From an uncultured Flavobacteriaceae bacterium (lineage in GTDB: Bacteria > Bacteroidota > Bacteroidia > Flavobacteriales > Flavobacteriaceae), in contig CANLUH010000007.1 of NCBI GenBank assembly GCA_947494205.1, forward strand, positions 1 through 64,000: 64,000 nt of DNA. The letters are read 5' to 3'. The translations under genes were made by a program, and so were the position numbers. The notes under the pieces were generated by a model that worked only from the letters and a program-made list of their open reading frames with translations, had not been told where the DNA came from and ran no database searches. Position 1 is the first letter of the stretch. Every line of letters begins with the position of its first letter. This document shows, in pieces, positions 7,924-15,855 of the stretch.

Positions 7924-8427
7924 CTAAATTTTCTGTCTTATAAAATCATCATCCTTTTTTTGTTCTATAGGTGTTTCTTCTTGTTTTCCTGGAAACACTA
8001 AAGAAGTACTTGAATACGAACTACCAAACGTAACATTTGCAAAATAAACCTGCTCTATAGCATTAGCTACTTGCTCTTCTGTTAATTCTTTTAAAGGATG
8101 AATAAATACAGACCAAAGAATGTTGTCTGAAATAGCATACTTAACATCTAAAGCAGTATGAAAGTTTGCAAGAAGCGCATTATCTTTTAATTCTTCTGTA
8201 AGCTTATTAGCTTCAATAATTGGCGAGATAATTCGCATTCTATTATGGTTAGTATCTGTTAAGCATACAAAAGTAACTTGATCTATAGTAAACTGCCAAC
8301 GTCCTTTATTACCTTCTATAGTATCACTTACCTTGGTAAATAATGTTTCTAAAATGTCGTTATTCATGTTTTGAGAAAATCCCATGCTAGAGCTAATAAG
8401 TAATATTAAGATTGCTATTTTTTTCAA
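7924..8427 (-). CDS. Secreted hypothetical protein
   Basis: A 167-residue protein with a clear signal peptide (MKKIAILILLISSSMGFSQ, cleavage after about residue 19). The mature part has an alternating alpha/beta pattern that reminds me of the CesT/YbjN-type fold, but without a diagnostic motif. It ends in a charged tail (EQKKDDDFIRQKI). No operon partner is visible: the MFS gene ends 68 bases upstream. The function is unknown and the location is probably periplasmic. Confidence 0.75.
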   Translation of the reverse strand: MKKIAILILLISSSMGFSQNMNNDILETLFTKVSDTIEGNKGRWQFTIDQVTFVCLTDTNHNRMRIISPIIEANKLTEELKDNALLANFHTALDVKYAISDNILWSVFIHPLKELTEEQVANAIEQVYFANVTFGSSYSSTSLVFPGKQEETPIEQKKDDDFIRQKI

Positions 8428-8495
8428 AATGAAACTATTTACGTTTTACACTTTGTCGTAATACTTTTTAAAACATAACAAAATAACAGAACTGT

Positions 8496-9701
8496 TTAAT
8501 TTTTTGCTAGTGCTACCTTTCGTTTTACAATAACAAATGTTAGTACAGACAACATTCCGAAGAAAGAAAAACCAATGAATAAAGGTAATACAGAAGTATC
8601 TACAAAACTACCAATGTAATTTGCAATAGGAACAGCCATGACCGTAGAAATAAACCCATTAATAGCGGCACCAATACCTGCAATGTGACCTAATGGCTCC
8701 ATAGCCAAAGCACGTAAATTTCCAAAGAGTAAGCCTACGGCAAAAAACTGACATAAAAAGAACCCTAATAAAACAGCAATATGAGGATTATTACCTTGAA
8801 AGAAAATAATAACATATAATAGTGAAATTAAAGCATACGCAATTGCAGCTGTATTGGCAATTTTAAAAGAGCCAAATCTAATAACTAAGCGGCTATTCAT
8901 AAACGTTGAAGAACCTACAGCTAAGGCTGTACTTGCAAATAAGTAGGGAAACCATTCGCCTAAATCATACTGCTTTTCGAAAATTTGCTGAGATGTGCTT
9001 AAATAGACCATAAATGATCCTGTAATAAAACCAGAAACCAATGTAAAGGCGACGGCTTGTTTATGTTTAAAGAATTCTTTAGTGCCATTAATAAACAATG
9101 CTACAGTAAAAGGAGTCCGTTTGCTTTTAATTAAAGTTTCAGGTTGACGCCTCCAAAACCATATAACAATAAGGATTCCAATAACTAAATTCACATTAAA
9201 AATAGCTCTCCAATCTGCTATGTTTAAAAAGAACAGGCCAAAAGCTGGTGCAATTGTTGGAACCAAAATAAAAAAGGCAACAATTATAGAAAGTACTTTT
9301 GCCATGTAATCGCCACTGTATGAATCTCTAACCATAGCAATGGCAATAGTTCTAGGAGAAGACAAACCAATACCTTGCAAAATTCTACCAAAAATCATCA
9401 TTTCGAAACTTTTAGTTGTCACACAAATAATACTGGCAATTACAAAAACGACAAAACCCAAATACACAATGTTTTTACGTCCAAAGCTGTCTGATAAAGG
9501 CCCGAAAATTAACTGTCCAACACCTAAACCTAAAAAAATCATGGTTATTAGTAGCTGATTGTCCGATGGATTTGTTACACCTAGCGAATCTCCAATATTT
9601 GGTAAAGCTGGTAGTAAAGCATCTATAGAAAGGGCAACTAGAGACATTAATGCTGCCATTAAAGCAACAAATTCAAACTTAAAATCAGGCTGTTTTTGCA
9701 T
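8496..9701 (-). CDS. Bcr/CflA family drug-resistance MFS transporter
   Basis: A 12-TM proton-driven efflux pump, 401 residues. It has the MFS loop 2-3 motif GPLSDSFGRKN (about 67-77) and the N-terminal helix signature typical of Bcr/CflA (LSIDALLPALPNIGDSL). Family members export bicyclomycin, chloramphenicol or sulfonamides, but the substrate here cannot be read from sequence. The gene is transcribed away from the DinB-like gene, with 303 bases of noncoding DNA between them. Confidence 0.88.
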   Translation of the reverse strand: MQKQPDFKFEFVALMAALMSLVALSIDALLPALPNIGDSLGVTNPSDNQLLITMIFLGLGVGQLIFGPLSDSFGRKNIVYLGFVVFVIASIICVTTKSFEMMIFGRILQGIGLSSPRTIAIAMVRDSYSGDYMAKVLSIIVAFFILVPTIAPAFGLFFLNIADWRAIFNVNLVIGILIVIWFWRRQPETLIKSKRTPFTVALFINGTKEFFKHKQAVAFTLVSGFITGSFMVYLSTSQQIFEKQYDLGEWFPYLFASTALAVGSSTFMNSRLVIRFGSFKIANTAAIAYALISLLYVIIFFQGNNPHIAVLLGFFLCQFFAVGLLFGNLRALAMEPLGHIAGIGAAINGFISTVMAVPIANYIGSFVDTSVLPLFIGFSFFGMLSVLTFVIVKRKVALAKN

Positions 9702-10004
9702 GTTTCAAAATTACGTCAAATAATTTCTAATTTCACTGATATAGTCTATTATATTAGACCAATAAAAGCAATTATTTTCTTTGATAAAAATTCGTTAATT
9801 CTAGTGAGTTTTACAATTTTATAAGTGAAATTTGTATTAATAACAAGAGTTTTTCTATAAAGCCTGATCTTGCTGTAGTTTTTCATTAAAAAACACTCTA
9901 ATAGGTATTGTATTAGAAAATAAAGGTAATATATCGCTTCGGTTGCTTCTGTGGAATGGAAGTGAGTCGAGAAACTTACAATATTAAAACGAAAACTATA
10001 AAAT
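9702..10004. other. Intergenic region of 303 bases without a gene
   Basis: This is the divergent control region between the MFS gene and the DinB-like gene. The minus-strand open frame across it (9749-10192) has no family resemblance and overlaps the real DinB-like gene. A small palindrome GTCTA-N6-TAGAC lies near 9745-9760. Nothing else is seen. Confidence 0.6.
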
Positions 10005-10451
10005 ATGCTAACAGACAGTTTAATCAAATTATTCACACGTGATTTAAATGCTTTAAAAAAAGAAGTAAGTTTATATAAAAATGAAGATAATTTATGGCTA
10101 TTAGATAAAGAAGTAACTAATACAGCTGGTAATTTATGCTTGCATCTAGTAGGTAACTTAAAAACATTTATAGGAGCTTCTTTAGGAAACACTGGCTATA
10201 TAAGACAGCGTGATTTAGAATTCTCTCAAAAACACATACCTCGAGAGATTTTGTTACAACAAGTAGATGAAACAATTGTAATTGTAACCAATACACTAAA
10301 AACACTAACTGCGGCCGATTTGCAAAAAGAATACGTACGCCGCGTTTCCGAAGATAAAATGACTACCGAGTACTTTTTAATCCATCTCACCATGCATTTA
10401 TCTTACCATTTAGGACAAATTAATTACCACAGACGCTTATTAGATAATTAA
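10005..10451 (+). CDS. DinB-like / DUF1572 family protein
   Basis: A 148-residue four-helix-bundle protein of the DinB/YfiT superfamily. Metal-binding histidines are expected from the conserved helices: NLCLHLVGNL (about 44-53) and the C-terminal pair in LTMHLSYHLGQINYHRRLL (about 128-146). Members act as thiol-dependent metalloenzymes or are of unknown role. It stands alone, 74 bases before the ABC exporter, which has its own promoter box. Confidence 0.82.
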   Translation: MLTDSLIKLFTRDLNALKKEVSLYKNEDNLWLLDKEVTNTAGNLCLHLVGNLKTFIGASLGNTGYIRQRDLEFSQKHIPREILLQQVDETIVIVTNTLKTLTAADLQKEYVRRVSEDKMTTEYFLIHLTMHLSYHLGQINYHRRLLDN

Positions 10452-10476
10452 TAGTAATCTCACGAAATAACTTCAG

Positions 10477-10484
10477 TATTTTTG
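10477..10484 (+). promoter_or_regulatory. Candidate -7 box for the ABC exporter
   Basis: TATTTTTG fits TAnnTTTG, 41 bases upstream of the ATG at 10525. Confidence 0.45.
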
Positions 10485-10524
10485 TGCGGAACTTTAAAAG
10501 GGTTTACACTAAAAACAGTATTCA

Positions 10525-12297
10525 ATGCAACATTATAAAGCGGCTTCCGCTACTAAAGATAAAAAGAAACGCAACGTCACCTTAGCCTCTGCTTTTAAAA
10601 CCATTATTTGGCCACGACGCAATTATGTCCTTGTAGGCTTACTCTTAATAGTCATAAAAAGTTTAGCAGGATTTGTTGTGCCAATACAGAGTAAAGTATT
10701 TATAGATGATGTATTGCCAAGTAAAGATTTCGATAAATTATATACACTTATTTTTATCATAATTTCTGCCATACTAGTACAAGCGGTTACATCTTTCCTG
10801 TTAACTCGTATTTTAAGTGTGCAAGCGCAGTATTTAATTAGTGAATTACGAGCACAAGTACAAAAAAAGGTATTGGCACTACCTATTAGTTTTTTCGACA
10901 ATACAAAATCCGGTGCTTTAGTGTCTCGTATTATGAGCGATGTAGAAGGTGTAAGAAACCTTATAGGTACAGGTTTAGTACAATTAGTAGGAGGGACTAT
11001 TACAGCAATAATTTCATTTGTATTATTAATACGTATTAATGCATGGATGACGCTTTTTGTATTATTACCGCTCTCAGTTTTTGCATTAATAGCATTAAAA
11101 GCCTTTAAATTTATTAGACCTATTTTTAGAAATAGAGGAAAAATTAATGCGGAAGTTAAAGGACGTTTAACCGAAACATTGGCGGGTGTTCGTGTTATAA
11201 AAGCATTTAATTCTGAAGATCAAGAAAATAAGATTTTCGAAAAGGGTGTAGATAAACTCTTTCAGAATGTAAAGAAAAGCTTAACAGCAACTGCTTTAAT
11301 GACAAGTTCGTCTACATTATTAGTAGGTGTTGCTACTACTGGTATTATGGGATTTAGCGGTTACTATATAATTAATGGAGAAATGACTGTTGGTCAGTTT
11401 TTTGAATTCTCATTAATATTAGGATTTATGATTGCACCTATTATACAAATGAGTAATATAGGAAGTCAATTAACCGAAGCATTAGCGGGATTAGATCGTA
11501 CAGAAGACCTTATGAATGAAGCAACAGAAGATGACGACTCAAATAGAACTGTAGCTTTGCAAAACGTAAAAGGAGATATTCAATTTAAAGATGTAAACTT
11601 CTCATATGAAGCGGGGAAACAAGTATTACATGATATTAATTTTAATGCGCCGTCTGGTTCTGTTGTAGCTTTGGTAGGGAGTTCTGGGTCTGGAAAATCT
11701 ACCATTGCAGGCTTAGCTGCGACGTTTTTAAATGCGCAATCTGGAGAAGTTACTATAGACGGTAACGATATTTCTAAAGTAAAACTAAGTAGTTTTAGAA
11801 AACATTTAGGCGTGGTATTGCAAGACGAGTTTTTATTTGAAGGCACTATTAGAGAAAACATTATGTTTCCTAGACCAAACGCTACAGAGGCACAATTACA
11901 AAAGGCTATAAAAGCAGCTTACGTTAATGAGTTTACAGATAGATTCGACGATGGATTAGAAACCTTAATAGGGGAGCGAGGTGTAAAGCTTTCAGGAGGA
12001 CAACGCCAGCGTATTGCTATTGCTAGAGCTATTTTAGCAGATCCTAAAATTATTATTTTAGATGAAGCCACTTCTAATTTAGATACCGAAAGTGAAGCTT
12101 TAATACAGAAAAGTCTCTCTGAGTTAACCAAAAACAGAACAACCATAGTTATAGCACACCGTTTAAGTACCATTAGAAAAGCCGATCAAATTCTGGTTAT
12201 AGAATCTGGTAAAATAGTAGAACGAGGTAATCATGACCAATTAATAGCTTCAGAAGGACGCTATTACGATTTATACACGTTTCAAGCTAAGATTTAG
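10525..12297 (+). CDS. ABC transporter, fused permease and ATPase (MsbA-like)
   Basis: A half-transporter of 590 residues that works as a homodimer in the inner membrane. An N-terminal six-helix exporter domain (about 30-320) is followed by the nucleotide-binding domain with Walker A GSSGSGKST (about 385-393), signature LSGGQRQR (about 489-496), Walker B IIILDEATS (about 512-520) and the H-loop VIAHRLS. Family members flip lipid A or export lipids, drugs or peptides. The nearby kdsB/kdnB genes make an envelope role plausible but do not prove it. Confidence 0.9.
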   Translation: MQHYKAASATKDKKKRNVTLASAFKTIIWPRRNYVLVGLLLIVIKSLAGFVVPIQSKVFIDDVLPSKDFDKLYTLIFIIISAILVQAVTSFLLTRILSVQAQYLISELRAQVQKKVLALPISFFDNTKSGALVSRIMSDVEGVRNLIGTGLVQLVGGTITAIISFVLLIRINAWMTLFVLLPLSVFALIALKAFKFIRPIFRNRGKINAEVKGRLTETLAGVRVIKAFNSEDQENKIFEKGVDKLFQNVKKSLTATALMTSSSTLLVGVATTGIMGFSGYYIINGEMTVGQFFEFSLILGFMIAPIIQMSNIGSQLTEALAGLDRTEDLMNEATEDDDSNRTVALQNVKGDIQFKDVNFSYEAGKQVLHDINFNAPSGSVVALVGSSGSGKSTIAGLAATFLNAQSGEVTIDGNDISKVKLSSFRKHLGVVLQDEFLFEGTIRENIMFPRPNATEAQLQKAIKAAYVNEFTDRFDDGLETLIGERGVKLSGGQRQRIAIARAILADPKIIILDEATSNLDTESEALIQKSLSELTKNRTTIVIAHRLSTIRKADQILVIESGKIVERGNHDQLIASEGRYYDLYTFQAKI

Positions 12298-12300
12298 AAA

Positions 12301-12329
12301 AATTAAAGGACTAAAATAGTCCTTTAATT
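12301..12329. terminator. Perfect 12-bp hairpin after the ABC exporter
   Basis: The arms 12301-12312 and 12318-12329 pair perfectly (AATTAAAGGACT / AGTCCTTTAATT) around AAAAT, four bases after the exporter stop. The following sequence is only moderately T-rich. It also covers the last codons of the minus-strand mini-protein at 12311-12409. Confidence 0.6.
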
Positions 12330-12409
12330 AAAGAAATTGTTTTTAAAATCGCTGCTATTGTACAAACGATGTAAAATACTCTACTAGAAAAAATTTCAAC
12401 TGTATTCAT
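12311..12409 (-). CDS. Putative 32-residue single-helix membrane peptide
   Basis: The frame starts with ATG at 12409 and ends with TAG at 12311. The peptide begins MNTVEIFSSRVFYIVCTIAA and ends LIKGLF; residues 11-30 are nearly all hydrophobic, enough for one membrane helix. It lies in a 511-base gap and is preceded by a structured leader (12456-12521). A second peptide of the same size and architecture lies 172 bases upstream on the same strand. Coding status is inferred from the paired architecture; no homology is recognised. Confidence 0.4.
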   Translation of the reverse strand: MNTVEIFSSRVFYIVCTIAAILKTISLIKGLF

Positions 12410-12455
12410 GATAATTGAATTTTAATAGTTTGACAAATAGGAATTTAAACTATCG

Positions 12456-12521
12456 ATTAATCAAAACCATAACTTTACCGTTGGGGCATAGTTATCCTAT
12501 TAAGGCTAATTTTTGATTAAT
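12456..12521 (-). other. Nested inverted repeats, possible structured leader
   Basis: An outer 11-bp perfect stem (ATTAATCAAAA 12456-12466 with TTTTGATTAAT 12511-12521) encloses an inner stem ATAACT (12469-12474) / AGTTAT (12490-12495). It is 46 bases upstream of the 32-residue frame. No known riboswitch was recognised. Confidence 0.5.
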
Positions 12522-12544
12522 AATAAATTCTAGTAATATCTTTT

Positions 12545-12570
12545 AACGAGAGGGAGAATTCCCTCTCGTT
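12545..12570. terminator. Hairpin between the two mini-protein genes
   Basis: A perfect 10-bp stem AACGAGAGGG / CCCTCTCGTT with loop AGAATT, 11 bases after the stop of the 33-residue frame. The plus-strand side is followed by a T-rich run, the minus-strand side less so. Confidence 0.65.
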
Positions 12571-12581
12571 TATATTTTAGT

Positions 12582-12683
12582 TTAGTTAAGCCAACAAGTT
12601 ATAATTGCTTGAACAATTATAAAGATGGAAGAAGAAATCCAAAAGGATATTTTTAAAACTTGATCTACTTTACTTTTTTGCAT
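12582..12683 (-). CDS. Putative 33-residue single-helix membrane peptide
   Basis: An ATG at 12683 and TAA at 12582 enclose a peptide starting MQKSKVDQVLKISFWI, followed by a hydrophobic helix to about residue 31 and ending CWLN. The charged N-terminus and Trp residues at both ends of the helix are typical of real small membrane proteins. It starts 5 bases after a 17-bp inverted repeat (12688-12753) and is followed by the hairpin at 12545-12570. Coding status is inferred; no homologue is recognised. Confidence 0.42.
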   Translation of the reverse strand: MQKSKVDQVLKISFWISSSIFIIVQAIITCWLN

Positions 12684-12687
12684 AAAA

Positions 12688-12753
12688 AAACATTTTAAAA
12701 TTAGACATAGATATACACGTTAATTGTGTTTTTGCACTAATTTTAAAATGTTT
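12688..12753. repeat. 17-bp inverted repeat with 32-base spacer
   Basis: The arms 12688-12704 and 12737-12753 (AAACATTTTAAAATTAG and its complement) pair perfectly. It lies 56 bases behind the photolyase stop and ends just before the start of the 33-residue frame, so it can be a photolyase terminator, a leader structure or both. Confidence 0.6.
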
Positions 12754-12808
12754 GTCTATTAAAAGACATGTTAAATATAATAAAAATAATTTTAATTGTA
12801 TATAATAA

Positions 12809-14113
12809 TTAACTCACCGCCGCTTTATACACTTCTAAACAACGTTCTCTCGCCGCTTTATGGTCTACCATAGGTTGTGGATAGGTTAGCTCTTGGAAGT
12901 CTGGCACCCACTTTTTTATGTATGCTAAATCTTTATCAAACTTTTTAATTTGAGTGGTTGGATTGAATATTCTAAAGTAAGGCGAGGCATCTACGCCAGA
13001 GCCAGCAACCCATTGCCAATTACCAACATTGCTAGACATATCGTAATCGTGAAGTTTTTCGGCAAAATATGCTTCACCCCAACGCCAATCGATCAATAAG
13101 TGTTTACATAAAAAACTACCAACAAGCATTCTAATACGGTTATGCATAAAGCCTGTTTTATTAAGTTGTCGCATACCTGCATCTACTAAAGGATAACCTG
13201 TTTTACCGTTGCGCCATTGTTTAAATTCGGCTTCGTTATTACGCCATTTTATGCGGTCGTATTTAGATTTAAAACTATTTATGGGTGTGTGTGGAAAATG
13301 CCATAAAATTTGCATGAAAAATTCACGCCAAATCAACTCTTTTAAAAAGGTTTTATTCTCTTGTTTTGCAGCTTGTTCTACCATGCGTCTTACACTTACT
13401 GTACCGAAACGTAAATGAGGGCCTAACCTAGAAGTAGAATCTTGTGCTGGGAAATTTCTAGTGCCTTCATAAGTGTCTATTAAGTCTTTATTTACAGTAT
13501 ATTGCGGTACTTTAGTTGAAGTTTCAGTAAAACCAATGTCTTTTAGGTTTAAATTTGGGTAGGTAATGCCTTTTACTGTGTTTTCTAATCTGTTTTCTGA
13601 AGGAGAAAATGTTAAACCATCGTTTTCAAAAGCAGCCATCCATTTTCTAGAATATGGCGTGTATACTTTGTAAGGAGTACCGTCATCTTTTACAACATCA
13701 TTTCGTTCGTAAATTACTTGGTCTTTATAGGTTTTAAAGTTGATGTTTTGCGATGCCAATAATTCACGTATTTCAAGATCTCTAGACGTCGCATAGGGCT
13801 CGTAATCATGATTTGTAAATACAGTATGTATAGAAAATTTTGCAACTAATTTTTTGTAAATAGTTTCGGGATTACCATGATACATTGCTATACCAGAATG
13901 GTAATTACTTTTAAGTACTTGGTTTAAGCTTTGCAGTGTATCGTGAATAAAGGTAACACGTGCGTCGTTTTCTGGTAATTTATCTAAAATGTCATTATCA
14001 AATATAAAAATAGGTAATACCGGATGTTCACTTTGTAGCGCTTGGTATAAACCTACATTATCTTCTAATCGTAAATCACGACGAAACCAAAATATATTTA
14101 CTGTTTGTTTCAT
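12809..14113 (-). CDS. Deoxyribodipyrimidine photolyase (class I CPD-type)
   Basis: It repairs UV-made pyrimidine dimers in DNA with blue light, using reduced FAD and an antenna pigment. The 434-residue protein has the N-terminal photolyase alpha/beta domain (start VNIFWFRRDLRLEDNVGLYQ) and the C-terminal FAD domain. The FAD-site block is intact: D356, N362, W366 and W368 in HDYDMSSNVGNWQWVAGSG match the E. coli Asp372/Asn378/Trp382/Trp384 pattern. It is the last gene of the light island, separated from the SRPBCC gene by a 128-base repeat. Confidence 0.9.
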   Translation of the reverse strand: MKQTVNIFWFRRDLRLEDNVGLYQALQSEHPVLPIFIFDNDILDKLPENDARVTFIHDTLQSLNQVLKSNYHSGIAMYHGNPETIYKKLVAKFSIHTVFTNHDYEPYATSRDLEIRELLASQNINFKTYKDQVIYERNDVVKDDGTPYKVYTPYSRKWMAAFENDGLTFSPSENRLENTVKGITYPNLNLKDIGFTETSTKVPQYTVNKDLIDTYEGTRNFPAQDSTSRLGPHLRFGTVSVRRMVEQAAKQENKTFLKELIWREFFMQILWHFPHTPINSFKSKYDRIKWRNNEAEFKQWRNGKTGYPLVDAGMRQLNKTGFMHNRIRMLVGSFLCKHLLIDWRWGEAYFAEKLHDYDMSSNVGNWQWVAGSGVDASPYFRIFNPTTQIKKFDKDLAYIKKWVPDFQELTYPQPMVDHKAARERCLEVYKAAVS

Positions 14114-14138
14114 GTACTTGTAATGTCTTGCTTTTAAT

Positions 14139-14266
14139 AAAAGCCGTCAGTTAGAGTAAAGATTGCTATTTGTTGAGAGCAAAATTTGTATCTATTAGGA
14201 GTTTTTACTAGAAAAAAGGTTTCGACACGATTTTACCTTAAAAAACCACTCGAACTGACGGTTTTA
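14139..14266. repeat. Dispersed palindromic intergenic repeat
   Basis: The left arm around 14144-14157 (CCGTCAGTTAGAGT) is nearly complementary to the right arm around 14248-14262 (ACTCGAACTGACGG). The inner part includes TTTCGACACGATTTTAC. I know this CGTCAGTTCGAGTGG-type sequence as a common intergenic repeat of flavobacterial genomes. It fills the gap directly behind the SRPBCC stop and may work as its terminator. Confidence 0.6.
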
Positions 14267-14731
14267 TTATTTATATGTGCCAAAGCGGGTTTCTAATGCT
14301 TTGGTACGGTAGTTAAAAATTTCTTCTAATTTTGGTTTTACTATAAATGGGTGTACTAACTGACCTAAAATACCAAAAGGGATTTTATAATCTATAATAT
14401 CTTCCATTTCTATACCTCCTTCAATTTCTTTTATAAAGTGTTTATGATGCCATAAAGCATAAGGTCCAAAACGCTGTTCATCTACAAAGTATTCATTATC
14501 TACAACGTGTGTTATTTCTGTAACCCATTTAGTTTTTATACCTAAAACGGGTGTGACTATATATTGTATTATTTGCCCTGCATACATGGCTCTGTCTGCT
14601 CCAGATAAGATGTTAAACCCCATATAATCTGGTGTTATGGTTTTTAGATTTTTAGGATCGGACAGAAACTCCCAAGCTTGTTCCTTTGTAATGGGTAGAT
14701 TCTGTTTTTTATGTAATCGGTATATTTTCAT
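14267..14731 (-). CDS. SRPBCC family protein (ligand-binding START-like fold)
   Basis: A 154-residue cytoplasmic protein with the polyketide-cyclase/SRPBCC pattern: an N-terminal strand followed by QAWEFLSDPKNLKTITP (about 18-34) and a long C-terminal helix. Members of this branch regularly accompany photolyases in light-stress gene clusters. The ligand is unknown. It lies between TspO and the photolyase gene in the minus-strand island, 108 bases downstream of tspO. Confidence 0.82.
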   Translation of the reverse strand: MKIYRLHKKQNLPITKEQAWEFLSDPKNLKTITPDYMGFNILSGADRAMYAGQIIQYIVTPVLGIKTKWVTEITHVVDNEYFVDEQRFGPYALWHHKHFIKEIEGGIEMEDIIDYKIPFGILGQLVHPFIVKPKLEEIFNYRTKALETRFGTYK

Positions 14732-14752
14732 AAATAATTTTAATTTTCATTA

Positions 14753-14764
14753 CCGCCAAGGCGG
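14753..14764. repeat. CCGCCAAGGCGG-type short palindrome
   Basis: A perfect short palindrome (CCGCC, AAGGCGG with overlapping centre) in the 108-base gap between tspO and the SRPBCC gene. It is G+C-rich against an A+T-rich background and typical of small dispersed repeats in flavobacteria. Confidence 0.45.
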
Positions 14765-14839
14765 AAATCTCAATCTCGATATGGTTATTACTATTATTTT
14801 TAACTGCATTAAGCGAATACAAAATATATTCTATACTAT

Positions 14840-15301
14840 TTAATTGTTTACTAAAATATAAGCGTTTAATGATGTTGCTATTAACAGCCAAATCATGTAG
14901 GGTAATAGTAAATAACTTTTGCTTTTTAATTGCTTTCTATAATTAAAGAAATAGTAAAAAATAACTACAGTTAATAGAGAAATAACAATTAACCCCACAG
15001 TTACTAGGTGTTGATTAAAAAAGACGTAATTCCAAATCACGTTTAAAAACACTTGTATAGCAAACAACAGCTTAGATTTTGTATTGTTTAATATGCTGAA
15101 TAAGTGTCCTAAATAGAATGAAAAACAAATCATTATCGTTGTCCATGCGGCTCCAAATACCCAGCCTGGTGGTGTCCAAGGGGCTTTATCTAAGTTTATG
15201 TACCATTCTGCTGTGGGACCGCTATCCATAAGCCAACTTCCAAAGGCCAATCCTCCAAAGTTGATGACTAAAAAGAGAATAATGTATTTAATTTTAGACA
15301 T
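14840..15301 (-). CDS. tspO: TspO/MBR family protein
   Basis: A five-helix membrane protein (153 residues) that binds porphyrins and is linked to light and oxygen control of tetrapyrrole and carotenoid metabolism. The family marks are GSWLMDSGPTAEWYINLDKAPWTPPGWVFG (in residues about 21-51), rich in Trp and Pro, and the helix WTTIMICFSFYLG. It sits 13 bases after the glutathione peroxidase gene in the light island, which fits a role in handling photoreactive porphyrins. Confidence 0.9.
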   Translation of the reverse strand: MSKIKYIILFLVINFGGLAFGSWLMDSGPTAEWYINLDKAPWTPPGWVFGAAWTTIMICFSFYLGHLFSILNNTKSKLLFAIQVFLNVIWNYVFFNQHLVTVGLIVISLLTVVIFYYFFNYRKQLKSKSYLLLPYMIWLLIATSLNAYILVNN

Positions 15302-15314
15302 TGATTTTTGTTGT

Positions 15315-15851
15315 TTATAAGTGCTTTGTTATTTTTTTACTTGTTGGTTTTGTAATGGAAAAGTAATAGTCTACTAATTTACCTTCTGGGTCTACTAGAT
15401 ATTTTTGAAAATTCCATTTTACTTTAGAGCTAGATACCCCATTTTGTTCTTTTTGTGTTAACCATTGATAGAGTGGGTGTTGTTCGCTTCCTTTTACATC
15501 TATTTTTTCGGTTATAGGAAAGGTTACACCATAATTTACTTCGCAAAAGCTTTCAATATCTGATGCGCTTCCAGGTTCTTGTTTTCCAAACTGATTGCAA
15601 GGCACGCCAATTACGGTTAATTTTCCTTTGTAAGTATCACTTAATTCTTGTAAGCCTTTATATTGTGGTGTAAAACCGCATTTTGAAGCCACATTTACAA
15701 ATAAAATGTGCTGTCCTTTGTATGCTGATAAATCTAGGGGTGTTCCTGCTAAACTATTAATGTTTATATCGTGTAACGTCTGCATGTTGTTTTGGTTTGC
15801 TAATGATGCTTTGGTTAATAGGGTTTGGAAAAATATTTTTAAGGGATTCAC
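15315..15851 (-). CDS. Glutathione peroxidase-type thiol peroxidase
   Basis: It reduces hydrogen and lipid peroxides. The 178-residue protein has the peroxidatic cysteine in NVASKCGFTPQY (about residues 53-64), the VPCNQFGKQEPG motif with a second Cys, and the WNFQKYLVD block with the catalytic Trp and Asn. The start is GTG at 15851; the first 22 residues are extra compared with the core family and could be a leader or an over-long start, with an internal Met at about 23. It is packed between SDR (4 bases) and tspO (13 bases) genes. Confidence 0.9.
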   Translation of the reverse strand: MNPLKIFFQTLLTKASLANQNNMQTLHDININSLAGTPLDLSAYKGQHILFVNVASKCGFTPQYKGLQELSDTYKGKLTVIGVPCNQFGKQEPGSASDIESFCEVNYGVTFPITEKIDVKGSEQHPLYQWLTQKEQNGVSSSKVKWNFQKYLVDPEGKLVDYYFSITKPTSKKITKHL

Positions 15852-15855
15852 AGTT

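Noticed and set aside
9749-10192. Minus-strand frame of 147 codons between the MFS and DinB-like genes
   Set aside because: It lies antisense to the first half of the DinB-like gene, has low-complexity Ser/Lys/Phe composition and no family resemblance.
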